Origin: Bufo bufo
Taxonomy: Eukaryota > Chordata > Amphibia > Anura > Bufonidae
Assembly: GCF_905171765.1 (NCBI RefSeq)
Contig: NC_053395.1
Coordinates: 189,103,577 to 189,167,576, forward strand
Length of the DNA stretch: 64,000 bases
Reading direction: 5' to 3'
Position 1 is the first letter of the stretch, and each line of letters begins with the position of its first letter. The position numbers were made by a program, and so were the translations under genes. The notes beneath the pieces are model-generated. The model saw nothing but the letters and a program-made list of their open reading frames with translations, did no database searches and was not told where the DNA came from. Of this stretch, positions 54,490 through 64,000 are shown piece by piece.

Positions 54490-54710
54490 GCAAACAATCC
54501 CTAATTTTCAACTTCCTTGTATCCAAATATAGCAAATTCTATATACAATATTCACTTTTTATCAATGTACCTGATTATATGCTGTGTGTAGAGCGTATTG
54601 AATAGATGATACGAAATATACCGTTCACTGACGGCACACGTGTGTAGAATTGCTACAGTCAGTTATATTTGGATACAAGGTAGTGTGGAAATTAGGTATT
54701 TTTTGCTCTA
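54490..54710. repeat. Inverted repeat, arms about 35 bp
   Basis: CTTCCTTGTATCCAAATATA at 54516-54535 is mirrored by TATATTTGGATACAAGG at about 54664-54680, with outer blocks CCCTAATTTTC and GAAATTAGG also paired. It is MITE-like. Confidence 0.65.
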
Positions 54711-56717
54711 GAGTCATATCTGTAAGCATTTACCCCCCACCTACCTGGGTCTATTTTTGGATTGATTTTCTTGAAGACAATGCACAAAAATCACGGGAAA
54801 AAATGTTACGTCAGGCAGAAATAAAATAAAATTGAAATGGCAAAAATTGAAATGGCAAATCCTCCCCCACCCCAATGCCAAATTCTTGACCTAACCCCTT
54901 CCCTCCATCCAAGGGTGTAACTTGACCAGCATGCACTTTTTATCATACTGGTGTGTGTTTCTTATGCGGCACAAGGGTCTTTGAGCCCCCTTAGGCTCCT
55001 GGGCCCGACTGCTACCTCTGCCCCCTCTATAGTCATATGATCAGTCATATTCACAGTATAAAATGAATCTAAGGACAGGTATGTAATATTCAGGACTGAA
55101 ACCCACCAGAGTAGCAAATGGAAATCACTCCAAAGGCCCAGCAAACACTCCTCATGTGGAGATGACTTTGCAGCCAGTTTCTTGTCTCTGTGGTCTACAT
55201 TTAATGGGATTATTTACAAATATTAGAGTTTATTGATGACGATGTGTATGATTCGATTTTATGTGGACTTTTTGTCTTGCGATGGGTCCAAGGAACCCCA
55301 GTCTGGTATTGGATGTAAATGGAAACCAAGAGTACACTGAAGACCCCAGTGGGTTTCATCACCTCACCTCAGATTCACCTTCAGCTGTAGACCTGAATAT
55401 AATCTGAGACAGGCTGGTTTCTAAGGCTGTGCAGTCCGATAACCCGATATACAAGGTTAGGGTAAAATCCCAAAAGCTATGTTCACTCACGTTGGATTTG
55501 ACTCAAAATATCAGCATCATAAGTTTGAGACTGAAACTTTGATTTCTGCTGTAACTTGTCCATGCAGTGTGAACATGCTTTGGATTTTAAAATCATTACT
55601 ATTCACAATTTTATGATTTTTGGAGTTTCTGTATGGGGTGTTGTGGAAATTTTATTATGCGGACATTTTATCTTAGGATGTGTGTGTGTTTTTATAGATT
55701 GTCATCTGTCTCCCTGTGTCGGATTTAGCCAGAGAGCGCTCTAGCAGAGGGTACTTGGGTTGAATCGGGACCAGTGGCAAAACCGTCAGTATGAAAACCT
55801 TCTCATGGGCTTGGAGACGTGTTCTCAGTGTGTAGGGGGCGTTTGCCGGTTTGTGAGCACTAAGTGCAATGCACTGGGCTTCTTCCCTTCAAATGTCTAT
55901 ACACATTAGAGAAGTGAAGTCTGCATAATGAGAGATACATATTATACCTCTGCTGCGGCTTCGCTATCCCTTTCTGGATACATATCTGCTTTTAAGACAT
56001 GCATATCTGTCTTGTCGGTATACTCGTACCGTATACTAACAATAGCCGTAGCAATGTCTCGCAGATAATCTCAAACCTATAAGAACCAGTAGAATGATCT
56101 TCATTAGATACTGGTCACCTTTGAGCAGTATTGAATGAGGTCCATGCTGACAGTGATAGGGGGTGGGCGGCCACCTGGCTGGTCAGACAATAGAGATGAC
56201 TCATCCTTCCTTATACAGGGATGGGGTGTGTGCATTGTCTGTCCAGCCACATTGGTTGCCTCTCCCTGTCCTTTGACATGTCATCACTTCCTGTATGTCA
56301 TCACTTTCTGTATGTCATCACTTCCTGTATCCTTGTCTTGGGCCAGCCCCTTTTACACCTTTTGTGAGTAAATAAAAGGTACAGACTGGGCAGGGAGGAG
56401 GAGGAGGAGTTGCTCAGCAAGAATTCAATCAAGATGGTAGCACCTGGGTCTGTCTCTGACTGCCGCTAAGGAAATAGGGATTTACCTTTTTCCTTACACA
56501 AACTTTGATGCGAGCAGATTACAACTATTAATATTTCTACAACAGGGGTATACATTAGCCACAAAATGGCAGGATTTAGAAAGAAACCTGTGTGAAAATA
56601 GCCAAACACTGCTGATGGTGTCCCAACGCTTCAACAAGTGCCATGATTCATTGGAAGACAAACCAGTGAATCTTATTATAACCTGTATTGGGGGTCATAA
56701 AGTGTTAAATGGGTTTG
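54711..56717. other. Largely unassigned; short tandem repeat at 56276
   Basis: No domain-bearing ORF or intact MITE was found. Near 56276-56333 a 22-bp motif (TGTCATCACTTCCTGTA) is present three times. Confidence 0.35.
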
Positions 56718-57440
56718 GAATAGAATATTGATGGCCTATGGTCATCAATATCTGCTCAGTGGCCGTCCAGCACCCCACCAATCAGCTGTTTGAAGAAGCT
56801 GCTATGCTATGGTAAGTGCTGTGGCCTCCTCGCAGCTTACCAAGCACAGCGCCGTACATTGTATAGTGGCTGTGCTTGGTATTGCAATCTAGGCCCAATC
56901 ACTTAAAGGGAACCTATCATCAACTTTATGCTGACCGTACTGAGGGCAGTATAAAGTAGTGACAGTAATGCTGATCTCAGCGGTGTGTCACACATCAGCT
57001 AAAAGTAAGTGGTTGCCGAGAACCAGCATCATAATCATTGCAGCCCAGGCCTTGAAAAGAGTCAGATCTACCTGAGAAGAGTCCTGGTTATTCATAATCT
57101 CCTGCTCTCCCGTCCATCTGCTGATGATTGTCAGTTCTCTCCTAGAGAGAAAGGGAGAAAACTAGGTAGAAGACTGTCAGTCATCAGCAGGTGGGCAGGA
57201 GAGCAGGAATTCATGAATAAGTACGGTCAGCAAAAAGTTGATGACAGGTTCCCTTTAAATAGGGCTGAAGAGCACATACATAGGCCATGTGGCCGATAAA
57301 TCTGACGTCACTGGCCTAAGAAGAGAGCTCAACGCTCACCAGCCTCTTCAAACAGTTGATCGGCAGCAATGCTGGAAGTCAAACCTCAACAATCTGATAT
57401 TTATGACCCACCCTGAGCATAGGTCATCAATATTGTATTC
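56718..57440. mobile_element. Palindromic repeat with TCATCAATAT ends, interrupted
   Basis: Left GAATATTGATGGCCTATGG and right CATAGGTCATCAATATTG are inverted ends. Internal GTACATTGTATAGTGGCTG matches the 52990-54168 family. It is split by the MITE at 56903-57258. Confidence 0.7.
56903..57258. mobile_element. TTAA-flanked MITE with AGGGAACCTATCATCAACTT ends
   Basis: AGGGAACCTATCATCAACTT on the left pairs with AAGTTGATGACAGGTTCCCT on the right. TTAA lies outside both ends, so a piggyBac/Kolobok-type target duplication is likely. Confidence 0.85.
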
Positions 57441-57516
57441 CTGAAAAACCACTTTAAGATGTTGCCCTTTCCAAATGAAAAGGGGGTGCATTTAGTTTTG
57501 TCTGTGTCTGCCCGAG

Positions 57517-57905
57517 ATTGCAGATGGAGACGTTGCTTTGTTCACATTTTTTTATGGATGAAGTGCGTCTATACATCTCCATGAGCTTGTCTTGACTCAT
57601 TCTTTATAGACGGCATGTAAGCCAACAATGGGTCTAACCCTTCTGGAGCAGTCCTCCAGACCTCAGAGACCATCACAACGCATACAATGAATGTGTAGTG
57701 ATATTTCACCCATACTGATATCAGATTGCAGATGGAGACGTGGATTTGTTCACATTCTTTATGGATGAAGTGCGTCTATAGATCTCCATGAGCTTGTCAT
57801 GAGCTCCATGAGCATGTAAGCCAACAATTAGTCTGGAGCAGTCCTCCAGACCTCGCATGCAATGAATGTGTAGTGATATTTCACCCATACTGATATCAGA
57901 TTGTA
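57517..57905 (+). repeat. Local tandem duplication, two ~200-bp units
   Basis: The first unit starts at CAGATGGAGACGTTGC and the second at CAGATGGAGACGTGG (57728). Both end GATATTTCACCCATACTGAT. Small deletions separate them. Confidence 0.8.
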
Positions 57906-58178
57906 GATGACGCTCTCACTTCTTGCTCGGGTTTACGCACTGCTCATATGGCGGTATCAGTGGTCTTCAGTGAATTCATCAGTAAGACTGACATAGATTT
58001 AATCCATGATTAGAGAACGTTCTAATTGCAATATATTTTGGGAAGCATTTAAGACCCCATCAGTTCTTTGTGTCATATGCAGATAATGACTTCCTATGTA
58101 CTGTATGTAACAACACACGCCGGCTACCTTGATTGTCATCTGGTGCACCGGCCCCGCTCCAGAGCATTTCAGTAATCC
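57906..58178. other. Unassigned
   Basis: Nothing recognised. Confidence 0.3.
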
Positions 58179-58485
58179 ACAGCAAGTATCAGTCCAGCAC
58201 CAGGAACCTAAAACCAACCTGTAGTTTTATTTCAGGCATTCCATTAATAGTTCAACAAGCAAAACGTACAAAAGTCATTTCCAGCGTGTTTTAATCATGC
58301 CACGATTACGATCCCTTCATGATCAATTATGTATTTTTTCAACCGTGTTAACTATGTAACGATGATCAAAACGCATTGGAAATTACTGGTTTCATTTTTG
58401 CCTGTGGAATTTGTTTTAATGGAATGCTTGAAATAAAACTACGGATTGGTTTTAAGTTCCTGGTGCTGGACTGATACTTGCTGTG
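58179..58485. repeat. Inverted repeat with ~75-bp arms
   Basis: CACAGCAAGTATCAGTCCAG at 58179 pairs with CTGGACTGATACTTGCTGTG at 58466-58485. Pairing continues inward through GCACCAGGAAC and GTTTTATTTCA to the CATTCCATTAA block, with a few mismatches. It is a MITE-like hairpin. Confidence 0.85.
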
Positions 58486-58780
58486 AATGACTTCCTATCC
58501 CTTTATATAATTCATAACCTTTCATTGTCCAGCTCTGACACAGACGCGTTTTCTGTCTTTTATCTGACTTAAGACGATTTAAAGTTCTTGGATACAGTAG
58601 TCACCGCACTAGATAATCAGACTAATAGAGTATTAGCAGTGTCTGTGACCTGAGGAGCGTCTTGTTACTGGCAGCACAAAGGTGAAGACATATGGCCATG
58701 AAATAAACTGTCTCGTCAAATCATAGACATATCCCTATAATGCATTGCTAATTCTAGGAAAATTGATATATATGTGAAAT

Positions 58781-58791
58781 CTATCTATCTC

Positions 58792-58822
<31 letters not shown>
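58781..58822 (+). repeat. (CTAT)n microsatellite
   Basis: About ten TATC tetranucleotides, with one CTCC interruption. Confidence 0.9.
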
Positions 58823-59920
58823 ATTTGACAAATTTAATGCACATTATGCTTTTTTCTTCTGTGCGGAAATGAACTTGCCACCCAGATTTTGGAATCCACA
58901 ACATGTCAATTGTTTTTGAAGAGTTTTAGTACAGATTTGCAATGCAAAGGGGGAAAACTGGACCAAAATCCACAAGTAACACATGTGGATTTTGGAGTGG
59001 AAATACGCAGAAATTCACACAGAATTTCTGTTTTTAAATTCGCGCTCCCGTTCAGGTATCCATTCAGGTATCAGGTGCTATACACATTTTTCATTGCATA
59101 CACAGGTCATATCATCAATAAGGACTCCGCAGTTTATTATTTGTGATATGATCCAAAAAAAAAAAACACGATAAACCGAATGATACTTTGCTGTTGTAGG
59201 TGGACCTTATTTTTACCCTTTCCAGAACCAAGCCAATTTTTGGCAACAACTTTTTCGTTTTTTTCTTCCTAGCTTTCAAAAGCAGTAACGTTCTTATTTT
59301 TTCCATTGACATAGCCGTATCAAGGTTTGTTTACTGCAGGGCAAATTATATATATTTAATGTCATCATCTATTGTGAAACAGTAAAAAACAAATATTTGT
59401 GAGACGAAATACAAAAAATCCTCAGATTTGTGTCATAGTTTTTTTGGTTTGGTTTTTATGGCATTCTCTGTGGTGTAAAAATTAGAAAAAAAGGAGAACT
59501 TATGGCTTTTTAATAGTTTTTTATCCTTTTTTTTAGGTTGGAGGGGGGGACGGACAAGATGACCAAAAAAACTGACAATTCTGATATTGTTCACTATTCG
59601 GAATAAATAATGTTATACTTCATGATAAATTGGGAAATGAGGGTTTTTTGAATTTGTAATATTTGTCTTTATTATATTTTTACAATTGTTTAAACATTTC
59701 CCCTCTTTTAAGTATTCCCAGGGACAATACAATACACTGCAGTACTTCTGTATTGCATTGTATTGTAATTTTACTGGTACTCTATTGCACTCTGAGGCTG
59801 GATGTAATAGGACTACTTTGGCAGGTCTGCAGACCTTCACAAAGCCATTGAATTGCAGTTAGGGGCAATCGGGGGGGGCCAAGGATCAGAGTTAGTGTTA
59901 GCAGTCGAGATTGGATTTTT
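58823..59920. repeat. Old DNA-element remnants
   Basis: 58880-59120 resembles the MITE group with AAATTCACACAG. 59150-59900 is AT-rich and shares the ACTTCTGTATTG...GGCTGGATGTAA layout with the element at 41038-41928. Ends are not resolved. ORFs on both strands are incidental. Confidence 0.4.
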
Positions 59921-60110
59921 TCTGATCTTGGCCGCAGCTCATGAGCTGGCTCCATACAATCCTCATGCACCTTGTGACATGTATGTAGTGGGATTAATAT
60001 TTGAAACTTGGCCTTCTCATGGAACCTATAGTCCTCTAGTAGACTACTCTGACCCTGCACAGATTATATCCACAGCTGTCATTTGAGCTATTGTCTAGGG
60101 GTTTTACAGA
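59921..60110. other. Unassigned
   Basis: Nothing recognised beyond the incidental ORF spanning 59853-60086. Confidence 0.3.
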
Positions 60111-60500
60111 GTTTAAGGTTGGATTCACACATGAAAGTCTTGTGGCAATTGTTTTTACACATAAGTGGATACAAAAGAAAAGAGATGTGTAATATACTTT
60201 TCCTTCCTTTTTTGTGATGTGTGATCATTCCAACCCCAGGGACGTCCAAAATCAGCAGACTGAAGGGTTCGTGCGGCTCTCCGGAGTGCAGCTGTGTCTG
60301 GATATACGTTGAAGCAGTCACGTTACCTACGGGAGTACTGCATCTTCTTTCTGCTAATTTGTGGGTGATCAGGATGCCGGATTTCCAATGCTCAAACATT
60401 TGTTGGCCTAATGAAGAAAGACTCCTTAAACTTGTATGACACACAAGTGCTAATTGCTTCCAACAGACTCTTTGTAGGTAGAAAGCCACTTGTCCTCATA
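60111..60500. repeat. MITE-like fragment with GGTTGGATTCACACATG end
   Basis: It starts TTTAAGGTTGGATTCACACATG, a CACACG-group MITE end. The partner end is not clear. A Cys-rich ORF (60221-60439) was considered as an exon but fits repeat sequence better. Confidence 0.4.
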
Positions 60501-62044
60501 TCTCCGATATTTGTCAAAAATTATATAAAATAATGGGGAAAATATTGCAATGTGGTTGTGCCTAGACTTTGCTGCAAATTGTGCCAAAATGTTGCATCAT
60601 GTTTTAGTCCAAACTTATGCACCAGTCTTGCTTGTTGGGTTTTCTGGCTTGACGAGGGGGCACAGCTTTGCAGAAAGGGATTCATGGCTTAGGATGTGAC
60701 AACATGCACCAAAATTGCAATATAATTTTGGCACAGGGTAAGCCAACCAACATTGGATGTAAATTTAGACTAAATCGTCTAACCATAGATCAAATGTATC
60801 ATATAATGTGAGTCACTGTGATAAATTTGGGACATTGCTGGATTTTTTGCGATTCAGGGGTTGCAGTCGTGGCACATTCATTCATTTCTGCAGGGTCACC
60901 GCCACACTTCGATGTCCCTGCGATCCTGGCCGCGACCAGTGTCACCGTGTAGCCGTACCCTTAGGGTGGAGTGGCTCTTTAATTTGTCGTACGTGCTACC
61001 AGTCAGAATCTCCGAATCCACTCCTTTAAAACCCTTCCTTACAGAATATAACAGCGTCTAAACTGGATATATTTTTCATTTCCCAATGCCTTTCCAGGTT
61101 GCCTGTAATAATTTACTCTAGTGGGGTAGTGAACCACATAAGGAATTTGCAAGTTCATCACCTAATGTTACAAAAAAAGACAAAACCTTTAGAAAACTGA
61201 GTTAAAATTTGAAAGTAGTAAATGAGAGAATGGCAGGTCAGATTACTTACTGCTGGAGTCACTAAAAACCAAGAGGCAAAGTCCAAATTAAAGAAAGTAT
61301 CAGTGGCAAAGTAAAGTAAGATTGATGTGCAACTGATGAAGAAAAAAAAAAACCTGCACTCTCTCAACGAGACGGCCTTAAGAGTTCTTTCACATGCTGG
61401 GCTGAAGGGAAATTTGAGCAAAGAAATCCTCCCTTAATCCAGATTTACTTTTTCGTATGCATTTTGCAGGAAATGAACAGATTTCAATGTGTGCCGTTGT
61501 CTAAATGCACACCTCTATGATAGATGGAAGAACATTCTCTTAGAACTTGAAGGACATTTCCACCTTAAATGAAGATGTCACCTTCTGTCAAGTGACATCT
61601 ATGTCTCAGAAACATAACCGATATGAACTCCGCTTCAGGAATGTTGCCTAATACTTATTTAGTGATATAGAGCATATGTCACCGTGGGCAAAAATGTAGA
61701 TCCGTTTTTGTGCAGCTACATGGGGACCCTTTAGGCAGGGGGGAGGGCATACCACAATGAAAAGGGCATCAAGGTTCCCTTGGCCCAAAATCACTGCTGG
61801 ATTCTGATGCATCAAATGACTCGTTGACGATAGGGGTAAGGAGTGCTATGATGAGCCCTGCACTCTTGATAGATTAGCTAGGGGCCCACATCCTGTCCTT
61901 GCGCAGGGGCCCTCAACTGTCTTTGTCCGTGCCTGGTGTCAGACTGGAGCTACAGTGTCAACTATCTGAATTGCCAATAAGCTTTCCTAAAAATTTAGAC
62001 TATAATAAAAAATTTGATGACTTAGGGTACGGCCAAAAAACAGG
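60501..62044. other. Mostly unassigned
   Basis: 60850-60970 looks like a MITE fragment (GATGTCCCTGCGATCCTGGC). The rest shows no domain-bearing ORF or intact repeat ends. Confidence 0.35.
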
Positions 62045-62265
62045 AAAAAAAACTGATGGAGTCAGAACGTCCTTGTGTTGGAATTTATTCCAGATGCAAC
62101 GTTTGGGCTGTAGAGCCTTTGTCCAGCATGCATACACCAAGGGAATGAGGGTATATGAATGAGGGGGTCACTTGGTGTATGCATGCTTGACAAAGGCTCT
62201 ACAGCCCAAACGTTGCATCTCGAATAAATTCCAACACAAGGACGTTCTGACTCCATCAGTTTTTC
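62045..62265. repeat. Near-perfect inverted repeat, ~95-bp arms
   Basis: The left arm (62045-62142) starts AACTGATGGAGTCAGAACGT and ends GCATACACCAAG. The right arm (62171-62265) is its inverse with a few differences. The spacer is about 28 bp. Each arm has CCCAAACGTTGCATC and AATAAATTCC, resembling a retroelement 3' tail. Confidence 0.85.
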
Positions 62266-62376
62266 CCCGTTTTTTTGGATCATCTGATCAGTGTGAGGAT
62301 GCTTACCACTTTCCCTGGAAACGTGCACCTATTACTTATCAACATAGGTGTGCTGTCCTCCCCTCTTTCTCAAATG

Positions 62377-62549
62377 AGGGTACGGCCACACGGTCAGGTT
62401 TCCTGATGCAGCTTTGGAAGCCAAAATCAGAAGTGAATCATAGAAGAAGAAGAAGTATAAAGGACAAATGCGACTTCTCTATTTTAAATTCACTCCTGGT
62501 TTTGGCCTCCAAAACTGCATCAGGAAACCTGACCGTGTGGCCGTACCCT
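62377..62549. mobile_element. MITE with AGGGTACGGCCACACGGTCA ends
   Basis: The 173-bp element has perfect terminal inverted repeats of over 35 bp (AGGGTACGGCCACACGGTCA...TTTCCTGATGCAG). A fragment of the same end lies at 62024-62034 and a diverged copy at 48264-48397. Confidence 0.9.
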
Positions 62550-62945
62550 ATTGACTTGTGACTTTTTGTATTTTAGGTGCTTTTGTTAATCTGGGTGTCA
62601 GGATTCGGATATACTAGACTGGTAAATTGCAGTGCCCAGTTTCAGCAAATGCATTAACGATGTGTAAAGTTCTTTCACTAGATTATTAATAGCAGTCAAA
62701 TAGTTTCCACCATCATGCAAGCAGGAGCAGGATTATGGCAATTTTTCCCATTACGGTCCCTGAAGTTCGGGCTTCCCTATTGCATCTGCCCGTACCAATT
62801 CTTGGCTAGTAAAAAGAAAATGTCACCCTAAGCGTCTGCCTACTCTGCCTACCCCTCGTCCCACCCCTGTCACCAGAGGCATATATCTATAGTTTAGTCT
62901 GTGTGGAAAAGCAACTGCTGCTGTGGGTCAGAAATTATGGTTTAG
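62550..62945. other. Unassigned
   Basis: Nothing recognised. Confidence 0.3.
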
Positions 62946-63185
62946 ACCCTATGCACACTACCGTATGTTTTATCTGAATTTGATCCGCACTTTTTTGTGG
63001 ATCAGATGCGAATCCATTTATTTCTATGGGTCTGCAAAAGTTGCAGACTGCATACCGTTTGCTGTCCGCATCCGTATATATGTTCCACAGACAAGAATAA
63101 GTATTTTTACAATACTGCGGAACATCCGTTATGGGAAAGTGCTGGACGCACACGGCTGGTATCCGTGTTTTGTGGATCCATGATG
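62946..63185. repeat. MITE fragment with CACACTACCGTATG end
   Basis: The left end (CTATGCACACTACCGTATG) and internal GATCCGCAC...TTGTGGATC hairpin match the 51265-51570 type. The right end near TTTTGTGGATCCATGATGG is degraded. Confidence 0.55.
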
Positions 63186-63824
63186 GGCCTGCTTGGCCAT
63201 TGCTCCATTCAAACTCGGTGCACAACCACAGTTGCCAAATTGGGGATTTGAGACCCCCATTCTGTGCTTGAACCCCAGAGTTTAAACATGTATCACATAT
63301 TCTAGGTCTAGGGACAGGTATTGAACACAAACTGAAATATATATAAAAAAATAACTGTTTAAATATATCAGTATTAGTAAATACGTGCATTCTGTTTAGC
63401 CATTCCTCTGTTATTCATTCTGGACATGTAGGAATAAATTGATACCATTGCCCTTATGAAAGTTGATTGTCTGTACACAACCTGAGACTGCGCAATCAGT
63501 GCGGACACTGCGTGTAGAAGCACACTGTTGACAAGGAGAATGATAATGCCCAGTTGTCAATTTATTTGTTTAGTTCCAGGAGGAATAAGAGAAGAACGGC
63601 ACAACAACAAAAAATCCACAATTGTTATTTCAAGAGGAAGTAATGTATTCACTAAAACAGACATGTCAGGAGAGGTCTTCTTTCAAGTAATTCTTAATTT
63701 ACATCTGAGGAGACTAAATGCCCCCCAGGTGCTCCAATAGGAGACCAATAGGTTTCATGAATCAGTGACAATTCTAACGAGCTCAATTAAAACATGTCCG
63801 TTTATTGGTATGCACAACGATACC
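63186..63824. other. Unassigned
   Basis: Nothing recognised. The ORF at 63528-63740 has no domain. Confidence 0.3.
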
Positions 63825-64000
63825 TTTAAAGAGCATCTGTCAGCATGATCAACCCCCAGAGATCTGCGTTTTTAATAATATGCATATGATCTGGTTTGAG
63901 CACCAAGGGGCTGGACTGAGCTCTTGGAGCACCCCTCTGAACACGCCCTTCCTTAGGCTATCTTAGGCAATAAACATGAAGCAGATGATCTTCACAGTAT
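63825..64000. repeat. Start of a TTTAAAGAGCATCTGTCAGC-ended repeat
   Basis: The end resembles the TTAAAGGGCATCTGTCAG end at about 4465-4484 (inverted). It is cut by the window edge. Confidence 0.5.

Noticed and set aside
60221..60439. Cys-rich exon downstream of the signal-peptide exon
   Set aside because: An AG acceptor precedes it, but the sequence lies in a MITE-like repeat starting at 60111 and shows no known cysteine pattern.

Overview
The window is repeat-dense vertebrate nuclear DNA, most probably from an anuran amphibian (frog or toad). This is inferred from the transposon content: Sushi/Amn-like chromodomain Ty3/gypsy elements, a tRNA-headed V-SINE, TTAA-flanked non-autonomous DNA elements with CCACCTC ends, and many hairpin MITEs with CACACG-type ends. 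No host gene was available to confirm it. There are no bacterial operons, CRISPR arrays, rRNA genes or functional tRNA genes. Nearly all recognisable coding sequence belongs to mobile elements. The one good host-gene candidate is a first exon encoding a signal peptide at 48.9 kb.

Layout. 1-14725: a TTAA-flanked DNA element with hairpins and a tandem array at its left side, followed by a long-hairpin MITE. The segment 2404-5772 is repeated in tandem as 5771-14725, and the second copy carries a complete, apparently very young gypsy chromovirus (5900-11239; identical-looking 492-bp LTRs, 5-bp target duplication, one open 1443-codon Gag-Pol). 14726-22899: MITEs, a truncated hAT-like transposon (16605-18934) and a decayed, truncated gypsy element (18935-22899). 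22900-37170: a ~70-bp satellite interrupted by one large LTR element (23290-36911, TG...CA ends, CTGT target duplication). That element is split by a third gypsy family (23385-30754), part of which is itself duplicated in tandem. Its internal region carries a broken gag-like ORF followed by a recognisable cold-shock domain, and it shows no pol. 37171-39990: AT-rich repeats, more satellite and a solo LTR. 39990-43379: a transposon-type gene on the minus strand with exon-like pieces (Myb/SANT-like helix, acidic segment, coiled coil), interrupted by another DNA element. 43841-44730 and 46863-47305: two minisatellites. 48800-64000: the signal-peptide exon with its promoter region, then about 15 kb of presumed intron or intergenic DNA holding a SINE and many nested hairpin MITEs.

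How the parts relate. The window reads as stratigraphy. Satellite was invaded by the cold-shock-domain LTR element, which was invaded by gypsy family 3, part of which was then duplicated. The TTAA element was duplicated and one copy then received gypsy family 1. Similar nests of MITEs lie at 51.2-57.4 kb. Only the 5900-11239 element looks intact enough to be potentially active. All family names come from motifs read by eye; no database search was possible.
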